A stretch of DNA of 64,000 nucleotides. Origin: Bacteroidia bacterium. Lineage in GTDB: Bacteria > Bacteroidota > Bacteroidia > Flavobacteriales > Flavobacteriaceae. How positions within the stretch are numbered: the first letter of the stretch is position 1; each line of letters starts with the position of its first letter. Below are positions 1-8,713 of this stretch, piece by piece. Under the pieces are notes generated by a model that worked only from the letters and a program-made list of their open reading frames with translations, ran no database searches and had not been told where the DNA came from. The position numbers were made by a program, and so were the translations under genes. Location: NCBI GenBank assembly GCA_030427585.1, contig JAUIBW010000025.1, forward strand, positions 1 through 64,000, written 5' to 3'.

Positions 1-328
1 TCTGAATCAAATTATAAGCTTTAAAACTTAGAGTGAATAGATAGTGTACCTTTTCCGTTCTTTAAATTATAAAATATCTCAATGCTAATCTAAAGGAGTG
101 ATTTTTCATAGTGAAACGAAGAAAAATTGTATCGAGAATAGCTTTTTTGATCCCAAGTCATTCACAAAAAATTACACCATAAGAATCATACCACCCTTAT
201 ACCATAGCGATCTAATAACTAGCTGTTAAGCCCTATAAACACTACAATAAATAGAGAAAATCATTTTTGGCATCATGATTGGTTATATATTCATAACAAC
301 AACAAAAATTGAATAAAAACACATTGTT
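1..328. other. Gene-free left edge
   Basis: AT-rich DNA with no convincing reading frame. Around 108-150 it holds a diverged half of the dispersed repeat seen elsewhere in the window (GAAAAATTGTATCGAGAATAG). Nothing else is recognised. Confidence 0.6.
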
Positions 329-469
329 ATGAAAAAGAAATTACTATTAAAAAGTGCATATATCCCTAAGAGGAAAACTGATAATCCAGTAGATTGGATG
401 CAGTATATCAATGCAAAAACACGAGAAATACGATATGGTACGCATCACCCATTATTGGGTAAGGCCTAG
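329..469 (+). CDS. Possible 46-residue small protein
   Basis: A short frame from ATG at 329 to TAG at 467-469. The product would be basic and soluble, starting MKKKLLLKSAYIPKRK and ending in a His/Pro-rich tail (GTHHPLLGKA). An A-rich stretch precedes the start, as is usual for Bacteroidota genes. I recognise no family, and there is no neighbour on the same strand to suggest a role. It could be a remnant or a chance frame. Confidence 0.2.
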   Translation: MKKKLLLKSAYIPKRKTDNPVDWMQYINAKTREIRYGTHHPLLGKA

Positions 470-752
470 TTTTGGTTATGAATGTATACTATAGATTGAT
501 GTGTCATTAACCTTACTTAACGTAAATTTGATATAAGGCTTTTCTTGAAAATTCACTTGTCTTCGATAGTTCTGCTGAGCTTGGTCGAAGTACAATTTTC
601 TATCGAAAATCACTCTGACTGACGTAAATTTTCTAAAGCTGAACTCACATTAACTTGAGGTAAATTAGAGTAAAGACTGGGATCCATTGTAAAGCAACAA
701 CTTTAGTATGGATTCCAGTCCTGTTTTTTAACAGAATGACAGGGTAAACGCT

Positions 753-795
753 CGTCAGTTCGAGTGCCACGCTTTTGGGTGTGGTGTATCGAGAA
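753..795 (+). repeat. 43-bp direct repeat, copy 1
   Basis: Identical to 924-966. It begins CGTCAGTTCGAGTGCCACGC and ends GTGTATCGAGAA. Inside, CCACGC and GTGTGG can pair around a TTTTGG loop (one G-T pair), so each copy is a small hairpin. The GTCAGTTCGAGTG start and TATCGAGAA end are the same two modules found in the large elements at 21176-21340 and 48537-48703. Confidence 0.85.
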
Positions 796-923
796 CTATT
801 TTGCTCTTTCACTTTCAATTACATCTCGATACATTTTATACTTACGCTATGCTCCACTATAAAACACTCGATGAGACGAGAATAACTGGAGTGATAAGAG
901 GTTGGAATAACAGAATAAACGTC

Positions 924-966
924 CGTCAGTTCGAGTGCCACGCTTTTGGGTGTGGTGTATCGAGAA
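924..966 (+). repeat. 43-bp direct repeat, copy 2
   Basis: Identical to 753-795 and in the same orientation, 171 bp downstream. The two copies flank about 128 bp that contains further diverged pieces of the same repeat family (CATCTCGATACA, ACACTCGATGAG). Confidence 0.85.
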
Positions 967-1080
967 TCAATTTGTATTTTTAGTACGCATCCCATTCTTC
1001 AACGGGATGACAAAAGAGACTAGGATGACAAAAGAGACTGGGCAAACAAAAGGCTAGGATGATGAAAAAAAACACATAAA

Positions 1081-1106
1081 AAAAGAGTGCTGAAAAGCAC
1101 TCTTTT
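1081..1106 (-). terminator. Intrinsic terminator of the sus operon
   Basis: Arms AAAAGAGTGC (1081-1090) and GCACTCTTTT (1097-1106) form a perfect 10-bp stem around TGAAAA. Read on the minus strand, the stem is followed by a T run (complement of the A run at 1078-1084). It lies about 40 bp beyond the amylase stop codon. Confidence 0.85.
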
Positions 1107-1146
1107 GATGGGTATGTATGGGCTAATTATAAAGAATGATGTACTA

Positions 1147-2595
1147 TTATTCTTTGGTTACAGACCATATAGCATATCCTCCTGCAGGTGCCTGTAGTGT
1201 GGCATTACCTTCTGTATCTGTAGTAGGAGTAGCTCTAGAATTATCGGTATAATCAACCAAGGTTTTGTTTGCCCAGTTGGTTTTTACAACATGTTGTTTA
1301 GACTGTTTACTAATATTCATATATAGAATTAGTCCCGGGTTATCACCACTACCGTTTCTTTTCATGATATACTCATCTTTATTGGCTTCAAGTATTTCGA
1401 CATCACCAACGGCTAATGTAGTATAGATCTGGATAAGGGTTTTTAGTTGCCCCTTAAAAGCTTCATAATCAAGATAAAAAATAGTTGGATATCCATCATG
1501 AGTAAGGATATAAGAGTAGGCGAGTAGCTTATTGTTATAGCTTATTCTATTCTCGGGATTAACATCTTTTTCGGTATCATGATTGGCAACAAAAGTAACA
1601 GCATTAGCTGGGTCTAGTTTTCTAAGCATATTATCAGCTTCGCCTAAAGCAGTAAGGTCATTAGCCCTGTCTAGGGTTTCGTCTAATCTGTAGAAACATG
1701 CAAAATCAAAAGCAGGTGATCCAGATGCATCTACCCAGTCTTTTAGTACTTGTTGGTTACCATCAAAATTTTCTCCTACAGAGAATCCACCAACTTTATT
1801 ATTCCAGGCTTTCACCCATTTTGGAGCAAAACTCTTTACATAATCAAAACGCCATCCATCAAAACCAAGGGTTTTTTTATAAAATTCTGCAACAGAGTCG
1901 TCTCTACCCCATAACCAATCCTGTACATACTGCTGATCATGGCAAAGATCTGTTTCGGCGAAAAATAAAGCCTGCTCATCATGATCATGAATATCATTAG
2001 GATGAAAATGCTCGTTAGAACGGTTAAATTTACCAGAGGCATTTCCGTTTGATTCGTTAAATAAGGAATATACTTCGGTACCCCCGCGAAAAGGGTTGGC
2101 TTGTTTTCCTCCTCCGGAGTTATGGCCCATCACGATATCGGCAATCACTTCTATATCATTAGCATGTGCTTTTTGTATAAGGTCTTCTAATTCTTGCCTG
2201 GAGCCAAAACGAGTTTTTACGGTACCATGCTGGTCAAACTCACCAACATCAAAATAATCAGAAGGGTCATATCCCATAGATAAACCTCCCGAGGCACCTT
2301 TTCCCGGTGCAGGAAGCCATATTCTGTTAATTCCCGAAGCTTTATAGTCTTCAATCCTTTTGCTTACTTCATTATACCATTCTCCTGCAGGTTCTGTATC
2401 CCAATAAAAAGCTTGCATAAATACACCAGCATTTTCTTTTTTGCGGACTGTCAAATCCATTTTTAGAGATTGACTTGTGATTATGGGTGCTGCGTTGTTT
2501 GCAGTATCGTCATCATCAGAGCAACCGGTCAATCCAAGAACCAACCCTCCTAAAAGGAGGATGGTTTTGGTTGATATATGTGTTATTTTCTTCAT
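1147..2595 (-). CDS. Surface alpha-amylase lipoprotein (GH13, SusG role)
   Basis: Endo-acting alpha-1,4-glucan hydrolase, last gene of the leftward operon. The signal peptide ends in a lipobox with Cys25, followed by an acidic run (SDDDD) that in Bacteroidota favours export to the cell surface. The catalytic barrel shows the GH13 residues: nucleophile Asp251 (GWRFDYV), acid/base Glu275 (GENFDG) and Asp340 (VANHD). The opening VFMQAFYWD and the segment SMGYDPSDYFDVGEFDQ resemble the archaeal/plant-like subfamily GH13_7, whereas Bacteroides SusG belongs elsewhere in GH13. At 482 residues there is room for the barrel and a C-terminal beta domain but not for an inserted starch-binding module. Its place after susCD and the SusE-like gene supports extracellular starch cutting. 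The subfamily is inferred by eye. Confidence 0.93.
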   Translation of the reverse strand: MKKITHISTKTILLLGGLVLGLTGCSDDDDTANNAAPIITSQSLKMDLTVRKKENAGVFMQAFYWDTEPAGEWYNEVSKRIEDYKASGINRIWLPAPGKGASGGLSMGYDPSDYFDVGEFDQHGTVKTRFGSRQELEDLIQKAHANDIEVIADIVMGHNSGGGKQANPFRGGTEVYSLFNESNGNASGKFNRSNEHFHPNDIHDHDEQALFFAETDLCHDQQYVQDWLWGRDDSVAEFYKKTLGFDGWRFDYVKSFAPKWVKAWNNKVGGFSVGENFDGNQQVLKDWVDASGSPAFDFACFYRLDETLDRANDLTALGEADNMLRKLDPANAVTFVANHDTEKDVNPENRISYNNKLLAYSYILTHDGYPTIFYLDYEAFKGQLKTLIQIYTTLAVGDVEILEANKDEYIMKRNGSGDNPGLILYMNISKQSKQHVVKTNWANKTLVDYTDNSRATPTTDTEGNATLQAPAGGYAIWSVTKE

Positions 2596-2623
2596 TCCAA
2601 TTTTTTAAGTGAATACCGATTTA

Positions 2624-3736
2624 CTATTGAATGATAAAAACATAACTTCCGTCCAAGTCATTGAACCATACATTATAGGTTCCTGCAGCAACCGGGATAT
2701 TAGGCCCACCAGCGGTAGCATATCCTGTTATTGCAGTATCTGCACCCCAGTTTACATCCCAGGCATTATTGGCTCTAAATTTGGCCTCACCATTGGTTAA
2801 TACAATACCATTGATATACCATAAGTGTGGATCAAAAGCAGATTGCGTAAGATCGGTATCATTATCCCATCCTCCCGGAGTAGAATCACCAATAATACCA
2901 ATACCCTGAGCGGTATAATCAGTTGCACCACTAGCATCAAATGCATTAACGGTATATGTTAAATCCTGGATATTTACATCGAGTGTGTAATATCCTTCTG
3001 CAGCAACAGAGAATGTATCGGGATCAGAACCAAGGGTTTCGCTACTAGCCAAACTACCACCGCTTAATCCCCATTGTGGTTGCCATTGTCCTAATACTTC
3101 TAAGAATTTGAAGGCGATATCACCACCACCTAAAAATTTACCAGTGAATTTAAATACATTTTGGTTATTAGGATCTCTTACTAATACAGGGTTGTTATTA
3201 TTGTTATCCCATCCTGCTGCAGTTGCACTACCCACTAAGAAAAGATCTTTTTGAGGAAGTACAGTAGCATAAGGAGTAACGGTTAGAGAGGTAACATTAG
3301 AGGTAATAGCGCTTCCACCGTTTGTTCCGATAGAAGAAATTACACGTAGATCTATCGCACCTTCTTTATCAGGTTCTATTCCTAATCCGATAGCAAGGTT
3401 ATTAAGTTCTGCGATGGTCCAGTTATAAAAACGATCAGTAGTTGTTGCAATAACCGCGGGGTCTAAGGTTGTTTCAAAATTTGTACCTCCTAAACCGGCT
3501 TCTATAGTATACGTGATAGGGGTACTGATATTATAACCTGCATCTTCCCAAACCAGAGTAAATGCACGTTGATCTGCCAAATCTTTAACAAGACTAACGG
3601 TAGAATTAGCAGTTACAATTAGTGGCCCTTCTGTTTGTTCGTTTTGAATAACAAACGTTGGTTCTTCATCTTCTACACACGCATTGAAGCAAAGTGTAGC
3701 GATGCACGCGAATAGGAGTATTGATATTTTTTTCAT
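2624..3736 (-). CDS. SusE/SusF-like starch-binding outer-membrane lipoprotein
   Basis: Predicted surface glycan-binding lipoprotein, not an enzyme. It has a lipobox with Cys20 (CFNAC) and then acidic residues VEDEEP. The N-terminal 150 residues are a SusE-type beta domain (SLVKDLADQRAFTLVWEDAGY). Two similar modules follow, each with the pattern LVGSATAAGWDNNNN or GIIGDSTPGGWDNDTDL, then a Phe/Trp-rich strand region (FKFLEVLGQWQPQWGL; KFRANNAWDVNWGAD). Such Trp-rich repeats are the starch-binding modules of SusE and SusF. It sits 28 bp downstream of susD's stop codon region and directly before the amylase, so it is co-transcribed. Whether it matches SusE or SusF cannot be decided from sequence. 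Confidence 0.88.
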   Translation of the reverse strand: MKKISILLFACIATLCFNACVEDEEPTFVIQNEQTEGPLIVTANSTVSLVKDLADQRAFTLVWEDAGYNISTPITYTIEAGLGGTNFETTLDPAVIATTTDRFYNWTIAELNNLAIGLGIEPDKEGAIDLRVISSIGTNGGSAITSNVTSLTVTPYATVLPQKDLFLVGSATAAGWDNNNNNPVLVRDPNNQNVFKFTGKFLGGGDIAFKFLEVLGQWQPQWGLSGGSLASSETLGSDPDTFSVAAEGYYTLDVNIQDLTYTVNAFDASGATDYTAQGIGIIGDSTPGGWDNDTDLTQSAFDPHLWYINGIVLTNGEAKFRANNAWDVNWGADTAITGYATAGGPNIPVAAGTYNVWFNDLDGSYVFIIQ

Positions 3737-3767
3737 GACTGAGTAAATTAAATTTGTAATCGTTGTT

Positions 3768-5438
3768 TTAGAATCCAGTATTCTGTCCTAGGTTAGGATT
3801 AGCAGCTCTACTGGATGCCGGAACCGGAAATAGTTTAAAATTATCTGAGATTGAAGACCCGTTAGGCGTTCCTCCTTTATATCTCCAGTTATAGGTCCCA
3901 CCGGTATACTTACCAAATCGGATTAAATCCTGTCTTCTGTGGGCTTCCCAATATAACTCCCGGGCTCTTTCGTCAAGGATAAAATCCAGAGTGAGTTCAG
4001 CGTCTGTAATGTTTCCAGACATATCTCCAAATGCTCTTTCTCTAAGCGCATTTACATATCCCAGAGCGGTAGCTCGATCACCACCACCATTTCTAAGATG
4101 AGCTTCTGCATACATTAAATAAGCATCTGCTAACCTGAATAAAGGAAAATCGGTATCTACAAATCTTACACTTTGTCCGGCTTCACCGGTTGACTTTATG
4201 TTAGAGTATTTAGAAACCAGATAGCCTTTAGAGAAATCTGTAAAATCAGATCCTATTTCGATAGGTCTGTCTACAGGAGGATCTGTATTTGCAGGATCAG
4301 AACTAATATCCTGGGTCACCAAAGTATTTCTACTATCATTTTGAAAAACCGGATCGGTAACAAATAGCTCAGAGAATTGTCTTCTTGCTCTATACAGTGT
4401 AGTAAATCCTTGTACTCCTAATGAAGCAGGAGTAGGTTTAAAACCATCTGCGTTTTGCTGTCCCTGGATAATGATGGATGCACCGCCAAAGTTTCTTACA
4501 TTAGCACCATCGCCAACAATAGGAAATATGATTTCGTTTTGGGCACCATTGGCATCGTTATCAGCAATAAAGTTATACAGGTAATTTGGTGTTAGTGAAT
4601 ACCCACTATTGATGATCTCCTGAGTTGTCTGTAAACATTCTGCATAACGACCATTACCTGCTCCCAAATATACTTCGGCATTAAGATAGATCTTAGCCAA
4701 AATCATTTTTGCCACTCCTTTATCAGCACGGGCATAGTTTTGACCAGGATTTACGTCTAATAAATCAGCATTTGCTTCGAGCAGTTCTTTTTCTATATAA
4801 TCGAATAAAGCCTGACCTTTAATTTCCTGAACTCGTATAAATCCTACAGCATCATTTTCGGTAGCAAAAGGAGCGCGACCATACAGGTCCATAAGATGGT
4901 AGTAGGCTAATGCTCTTAATACACGAGCTTCTGCTCTAAAGATTTTAATTTCGGTTCTAAGCGTTGCAGATACACCTCTCTCATCTAATTTGGCATCTGT
5001 GGTTTGGCGCAAAAATTCGTTTGCCAGAGAGATTTCAAAAGTTGCTCTTGCCCAAAAACCAAGAACAATAACATTATTGGCATCCCATGTATTTCTCTGG
5101 ATCTCACGAATACCTGGGTCATTCTCGTAGGTCCATATTACTTCATCGGTAGATACATCCTGCATACTAAATAAACCACGAACATATTGGCTGGTTCCGG
5201 CATCGATACCTGCAAGGTTGGATTGATTAGGGTCACCATTAGCATCTACATCAAGACCAACTAATGATAAATTTGCATATACTCCGCCAAGAGCCTTCAG
5301 GTAATCTTCTCGAGTATTAAATACATCACTCGCCAGTAAATCATCATCATCTTCTAATTCGATATCCAGATCCCCTTCGCAAGAGGTGAAGATACCTATG
5401 GATAGAAATGCGTATAAAAAAATCTTATATAATTTCAT
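3768..5438 (-). CDS. susD: SusD/RagB-family glycan-capture lipoprotein
   Basis: Surface lipoprotein that caps the SusC barrel and captures alpha-glucan. It has a lipobox at Cys20 (IFTSC) followed by the acidic stretch EGDLDIELEDDDD. The N-terminal helical TPR-like part includes FNTREDYLKALGGVYANL, and the family's RAEARVLRALAYYHLMDLYGRAPF segment lies near residue 170. The C-terminal half contains LFRLADAYLMYAEAHLRNGG and the closing ELYWEAHRRQDLIRFGKYTGG. The 556-residue length is normal. It lies 12 bp after susC and before the SusE-like gene, the standard order. Alpha-glucan specificity is inferred from the neighbouring amylases and maltose phosphorylase. Confidence 0.95.
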   Translation of the reverse strand: MKLYKIFLYAFLSIGIFTSCEGDLDIELEDDDDLLASDVFNTREDYLKALGGVYANLSLVGLDVDANGDPNQSNLAGIDAGTSQYVRGLFSMQDVSTDEVIWTYENDPGIREIQRNTWDANNVIVLGFWARATFEISLANEFLRQTTDAKLDERGVSATLRTEIKIFRAEARVLRALAYYHLMDLYGRAPFATENDAVGFIRVQEIKGQALFDYIEKELLEANADLLDVNPGQNYARADKGVAKMILAKIYLNAEVYLGAGNGRYAECLQTTQEIINSGYSLTPNYLYNFIADNDANGAQNEIIFPIVGDGANVRNFGGASIIIQGQQNADGFKPTPASLGVQGFTTLYRARRQFSELFVTDPVFQNDSRNTLVTQDISSDPANTDPPVDRPIEIGSDFTDFSKGYLVSKYSNIKSTGEAGQSVRFVDTDFPLFRLADAYLMYAEAHLRNGGGDRATALGYVNALRERAFGDMSGNITDAELTLDFILDERARELYWEAHRRQDLIRFGKYTGGTYNWRYKGGTPNGSSISDNFKLFPVPASSRAANPNLGQNTGF

Positions 5439-5450
5439 TTCTTAGTTTTT

Positions 5451-8378
5451 TTAGTATTTATAATTTAAACCTAGTAGGAGTGATCTTCCTCTAGGGAAAA
5501 TAGTATTGTCTACACCATTATTTTGAATTTCGGGATCCAGCCCCGAATAATCGGTAATAACAAATGCATTTTGCACTCCAGCCCATAACCTAAGACTGGA
5601 TACTCCTTTCATAAGATCTCTAATCGTATATCCTAATGTTATGTTATCCATTCGCAGCAACGAAGCATCTTCTATGTAATAGTCAGAAAGAATAACATCT
5701 GAAGTATTCTGAAAATTAGTATCTACTATTGATGTTGGTGTATTGTTAAATACGGTTCTGAATATATTACCTCGCTGTGCATTTGAAGAAGCAACATTAT
5801 TATATATTTCATTACCAATATTGGCTCTCATACTAAAACTAAAATCGAAATTCTTATAGCTAATACTAGATTGAAGTCCCATGATTAAGTCCGGAGTACC
5901 TTTACCGGAAATATATCGGTCATTATTATTAATGATCCCATCACCGTTAAGATCGGCATATGCACCTTCTATAGGTTTGCCATTGGTATCATAAATTTGT
6001 GCATAGGTAAAGAACGAGAACGGAGCCTCTCTTTGTCTATGTATCTGGATAGTATTACCCGTACCCCCACCAATACCAGTAGTTAAGATATCCTGGCCAA
6101 ATGCAAGACTTTCGATTTCCCTATCTATAAATGTTGCATTATAGCTTACATTCCAATTTAGATTACTATTTCTAATAACATCGGCACTAACAGAAAACTC
6201 TATACCTTCTGTTATAAACTTACCGATATTCTGAAATCCTTGATTAGAAAAGTTAGCAGCATCGGGGATAGGGGCTTGAGATAATAAATCATCAGATTCT
6301 TTTCTAAACACATCGATGGCACCACTAATTCTATCATTCCAGAATCCGTAATCTAAACCAATGTTATACTCGGTTATTTTTTCCCATTCGATATCTTCAT
6401 TTCTAAACTGTGGCTGTACAATATTGATGAGTTCTCCATCAAGAATATATTGTGTAAGCGGACTACTTCTTCGGTATCGCTCTAAGTATGCATAAGCCTG
6501 ATCGATATCTTGCTGACCAGTAATACCATATCCCAAACGCAATCGTAAATTACTTACTGTAGAAGAATTTCTAAGGAAATTCTCTTCGCTTATTTGCCAT
6601 CCAAAAGATGCCGAAGGAAAATATCCCCATCTGTTGTCTTTCCCGAATCGAGAAGTACCATCTCTACGTATAGAGGCTGTTAAAAAGTATCTGTCATTAA
6701 ATTTTAGATTAGTTCTTAAGAAATAAGCTAGTAATACTTCGTCTGGATCAATGGTTCTCTCTGGGACATTACCCGGATCACGCTGATCTCCTGTTTCATA
6801 CTTGTCTAATTCGAATTTTTGATACGAGTATCCTCCTGTAGCTTCGATGTTTAATCGACCAAGAGTTTTGTTATAGGTAAGGTAAGCATCGAGAAGTCTG
6901 TTTTTTACTAAGAGATCTGTATCTGATTTAAAACCTAAAAATTCTCCTTGTGTAGCATTAAAACCGGTTGCACTTTCGGTAGAACGTTCCTGAAATCTGT
7001 CTGTTTCGCTATCATCTATTCCCAGGTTTACTACAGCGCGTATATCGGGAAAGAAGTGTAATTGGTAATCCAGTTTTATATTTCCGAAGTACCGTCTTAC
7101 ATTAGCGATCTCTTTTGTTTGTAATAGTTGAGCCAGAGGGTTTCTCTGAACATTGCTTGAGGCAAATCCAGTACTAGAATCTCGGTATTCAAAAAAACCT
7201 CCGTAGGGAGAGCTTGAGTCAAGGACTGGCTGAGTTGGATCAAAAGTAATAGCCGCCCCTTCTACACCTGGTGCGAACCGGTTTTTTTCAAAGTTTAAGT
7301 TAGCGTTTACATCTATTTTTAGGTGATTATTAAATAATCTTGGGTTTAAAGAAAGAGAGGTAGTCGTTCTTTCAAATTTAGATGTTTTTCTTAGCCCTTC
7401 CTGATCTGATCTTCCTATGGCAACTCTTGTTGGTAAGACTTGCATTAGAGAACCACTTACAGATAAGTTATGATCTGTAGAAAAAGCCGTTCTGTAAATC
7501 TCATCCTGCCAATCTGTGTTTGCAGTACCTAAATCAGCAACACGGGTAGGAAAATTTTCTGCGATAAATGCTCTATACTCATCTGCAGAAAAAACATCTA
7601 CTGTTTCATGTGCACGAGTGGCACTGGTTTTAGAATCTAAACTAATCTGCAAGTTCTTTTTCCCTTTTTTGGTGGTGATAATGATCACTCCGTTTGCACC
7701 ACGGTTACCGTAGATAGCAGCTGCCGATGCATCTTTAAGGATAGAAAAAGATTCAATATCGTTGGGGTTGATTGATGAAAGAATAGATCTTGAACCATTG
7801 GCTAAATCTCCTGGATCATTTAGAGGTAAGCCATCTACAACAATTAGTGGATCATTAGATGCATTTAGTGAAGCTCCTCCTCTGATTCTGATTTCAGAAT
7901 TAGCGGCAGGTCCACCGTTAGTGTTAATGGATACACCTGCAACTCGACCGTTAAATAGGTTTTCGGGGGTAACATTATTACCTGTATTGAAATCCTCTGC
8001 TGTAACCAAAGCAACAGACCCTGTTAGATCTTTCTTTCTGGCGGCACCATATCCAATCAGAACTACCTGCTCGAGTTCTGCAGCATCTTCTTCTAATATG
8101 ATAGTAATAGTAGCCTGACCATTATATGCTACTTCCTGAGGTACAAACCCAACATAAGAGAATACCATAATATCCCCATTGTTAACATTGTTTAAAGTAT
8201 AATTACCATCAAAATCAGAAGTGGTTCCGTTTGTAGTTCCCTGAACAATGATATTTACACCAGGAATGGGCTGGCCATTTCCAGCATCAGTAACTGTCCC
8301 ATTAACAGTTGACTGTGCAAAAAAGCTCATTGGTATCAACCATAATAAAAACAATGCGCTTTTGGTAAATGTTTTCAT
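5451..8378 (-). CDS. susC: SusC-type TonB-dependent oligosaccharide transporter
   Basis: Outer-membrane 22-strand barrel that imports maltodextrins using TonB energy, with SusD as lid. After the signal peptide (ending FFAQS) comes a carboxypeptidase-regulatory-like domain (VNGTVTDAGNGQPIPGVNII). Next is the plug, with PENLFNGRVAGVSI and the SusC hallmark SAAAIYGNRGANGVIIITTKKG, then the barrel, ending LLLGLNYKY. The 975-residue length is typical. It is the first gene of the leftward operon. Its upstream region holds a LacI-type operator (8485-8500) and a candidate -7 element (8433-8439), suggesting induction by the divergently encoded regulator. Confidence 0.96.
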   Translation of the reverse strand: MKTFTKSALFLLWLIPMSFFAQSTVNGTVTDAGNGQPIPGVNIIVQGTTNGTTSDFDGNYTLNNVNNGDIMVFSYVGFVPQEVAYNGQATITIILEEDAAELEQVVLIGYGAARKKDLTGSVALVTAEDFNTGNNVTPENLFNGRVAGVSINTNGGPAANSEIRIRGGASLNASNDPLIVVDGLPLNDPGDLANGSRSILSSINPNDIESFSILKDASAAAIYGNRGANGVIIITTKKGKKNLQISLDSKTSATRAHETVDVFSADEYRAFIAENFPTRVADLGTANTDWQDEIYRTAFSTDHNLSVSGSLMQVLPTRVAIGRSDQEGLRKTSKFERTTTSLSLNPRLFNNHLKIDVNANLNFEKNRFAPGVEGAAITFDPTQPVLDSSSPYGGFFEYRDSSTGFASSNVQRNPLAQLLQTKEIANVRRYFGNIKLDYQLHFFPDIRAVVNLGIDDSETDRFQERSTESATGFNATQGEFLGFKSDTDLLVKNRLLDAYLTYNKTLGRLNIEATGGYSYQKFELDKYETGDQRDPGNVPERTIDPDEVLLAYFLRTNLKFNDRYFLTASIRRDGTSRFGKDNRWGYFPSASFGWQISEENFLRNSSTVSNLRLRLGYGITGQQDIDQAYAYLERYRRSSPLTQYILDGELINIVQPQFRNEDIEWEKITEYNIGLDYGFWNDRISGAIDVFRKESDDLLSQAPIPDAANFSNQGFQNIGKFITEGIEFSVSADVIRNSNLNWNVSYNATFIDREIESLAFGQDILTTGIGGGTGNTIQIHRQREAPFSFFTYAQIYDTNGKPIEGAYADLNGDGIINNNDRYISGKGTPDLIMGLQSSISYKNFDFSFSMRANIGNEIYNNVASSNAQRGNIFRTVFNNTPTSIVDTNFQNTSDVILSDYYIEDASLLRMDNITLGYTIRDLMKGVSSLRLWAGVQNAFVITDYSGLDPEIQNNGVDNTIFPRGRSLLLGLNYKY

Positions 8379-8409
8379 AAAATTAAATTAGTTTTTGATT
8401 GTTTTACGT

Positions 8410-8427
8410 CTTATATTTTCACTTTCT
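8410..8427 (+). repeat. 18-bp element shared with the transporter promoter
   Basis: CTTATATTTTCACTTTCT, identical to 9788-9805. Here it lies at the inferred start of the susC transcript (which reads the opposite strand). At the second site it lies at the start of the MFS-operon transcript. An exact 18-bp match at two promoters of one regulon suggests a DNA-level regulatory site. The protein that would bind it is unknown. Confidence 0.45.
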
Positions 8428-8432
8428 GCAAC

Positions 8433-8439
8433 CAAAGTA
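8433..8439 (-). promoter_or_regulatory. Candidate -7 element of the susC promoter
   Basis: On the minus strand this reads TACTTTG, one base short of the Bacteroidota -7 consensus TAnnTTTG. A TTG lies about 26 bases upstream. It predicts a transcript start near 8427 and a leader of about 50 nt. It is weak alone; the operator centred about 65 bp upstream makes it more plausible. Confidence 0.35.
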
Positions 8440-8484
8440 TGTAAATTTTGTGTTAATTTTTTGACAAGTTGTAGTCCGAACCTT

Positions 8485-8500
8485 ACGCAAACGTTTGCGT
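8485..8500. promoter_or_regulatory. LacI-family operator
   Basis: ACGCAAACGTTTGCGT is a perfect 16-bp palindrome with the central CG and GCAAACGTTTGC form typical of LacI/GalR-family binding sites. It lies between divergent susC and the LacI-type gene, so the product of 8714-9736 is the obvious ligand. Its centre is about -65 from the inferred susC start, a position more typical of activation than of blocking RNA polymerase. The distance depends on a weak promoter call. Confidence 0.8.
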
Positions 8501-8568
8501 GTGGAAAACTTTTAGAATTCTATCAAAATTTTAAGTGTAATTCTGGTCATATGGCATATTTTGATGCT

Positions 8569-8576
8569 TACATTTG
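8569..8576 (+). promoter_or_regulatory. Candidate -7 element for the LacI-type gene
   Basis: TACATTTG fits TAnnTTTG exactly and faces the regulator gene, leaving a leader of about 130 nt. I see no well-spaced upstream -33 element. Confidence 0.3.
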
Positions 8577-8670
8577 GTTTTTATTTAAAGAAAGGAATAA
8601 TGAAAAGGCTATACATCCTGATTTAGGAGTATTAACCATGTTTTTTTATAGTACATTTCATGTAGATGTA

Positions 8671-8688
8671 TATCAGATAGATCTGATA
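8671..8688. promoter_or_regulatory. Palindrome in the regulator leader
   Basis: TATCAGAT and ATCTGATA are perfect 8-bp arms around AG, ending 25 bp before the regulator's start codon. It could be an autoregulatory operator or an RNA hairpin near the ribosome-binding region. A shorter AACAGATCTGATT occurs before the GH65 gene at 11993-12005. Confidence 0.35.
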
Positions 8689-8713
8689 ACAAAAGCAATA
8701 AACCAGAAAAAGG

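Larger units (their letters stand above)
470..1080. other. Repeat-rich intergenic region
   Basis: About 600 bp without a credible gene. It contains a hairpin with arms GACTGGGATCCA (675-686) and TGGATTCCAGTC (709-720), continued inward by TAAAG/CTTTA. It also holds a diverged repeat half near 555-625 and two identical 43-bp copies described separately. Phrases such as GGGATGACAAAAGAGACT recur around 1000-1040. The pattern is an accumulation of short dispersed repeats downstream of the starch operon. Confidence 0.6.

Noticed and set aside
801..983. 60-codon open frame near the left end
   Set aside because: It is built almost entirely from the dispersed repeat, including the second 43-bp copy.
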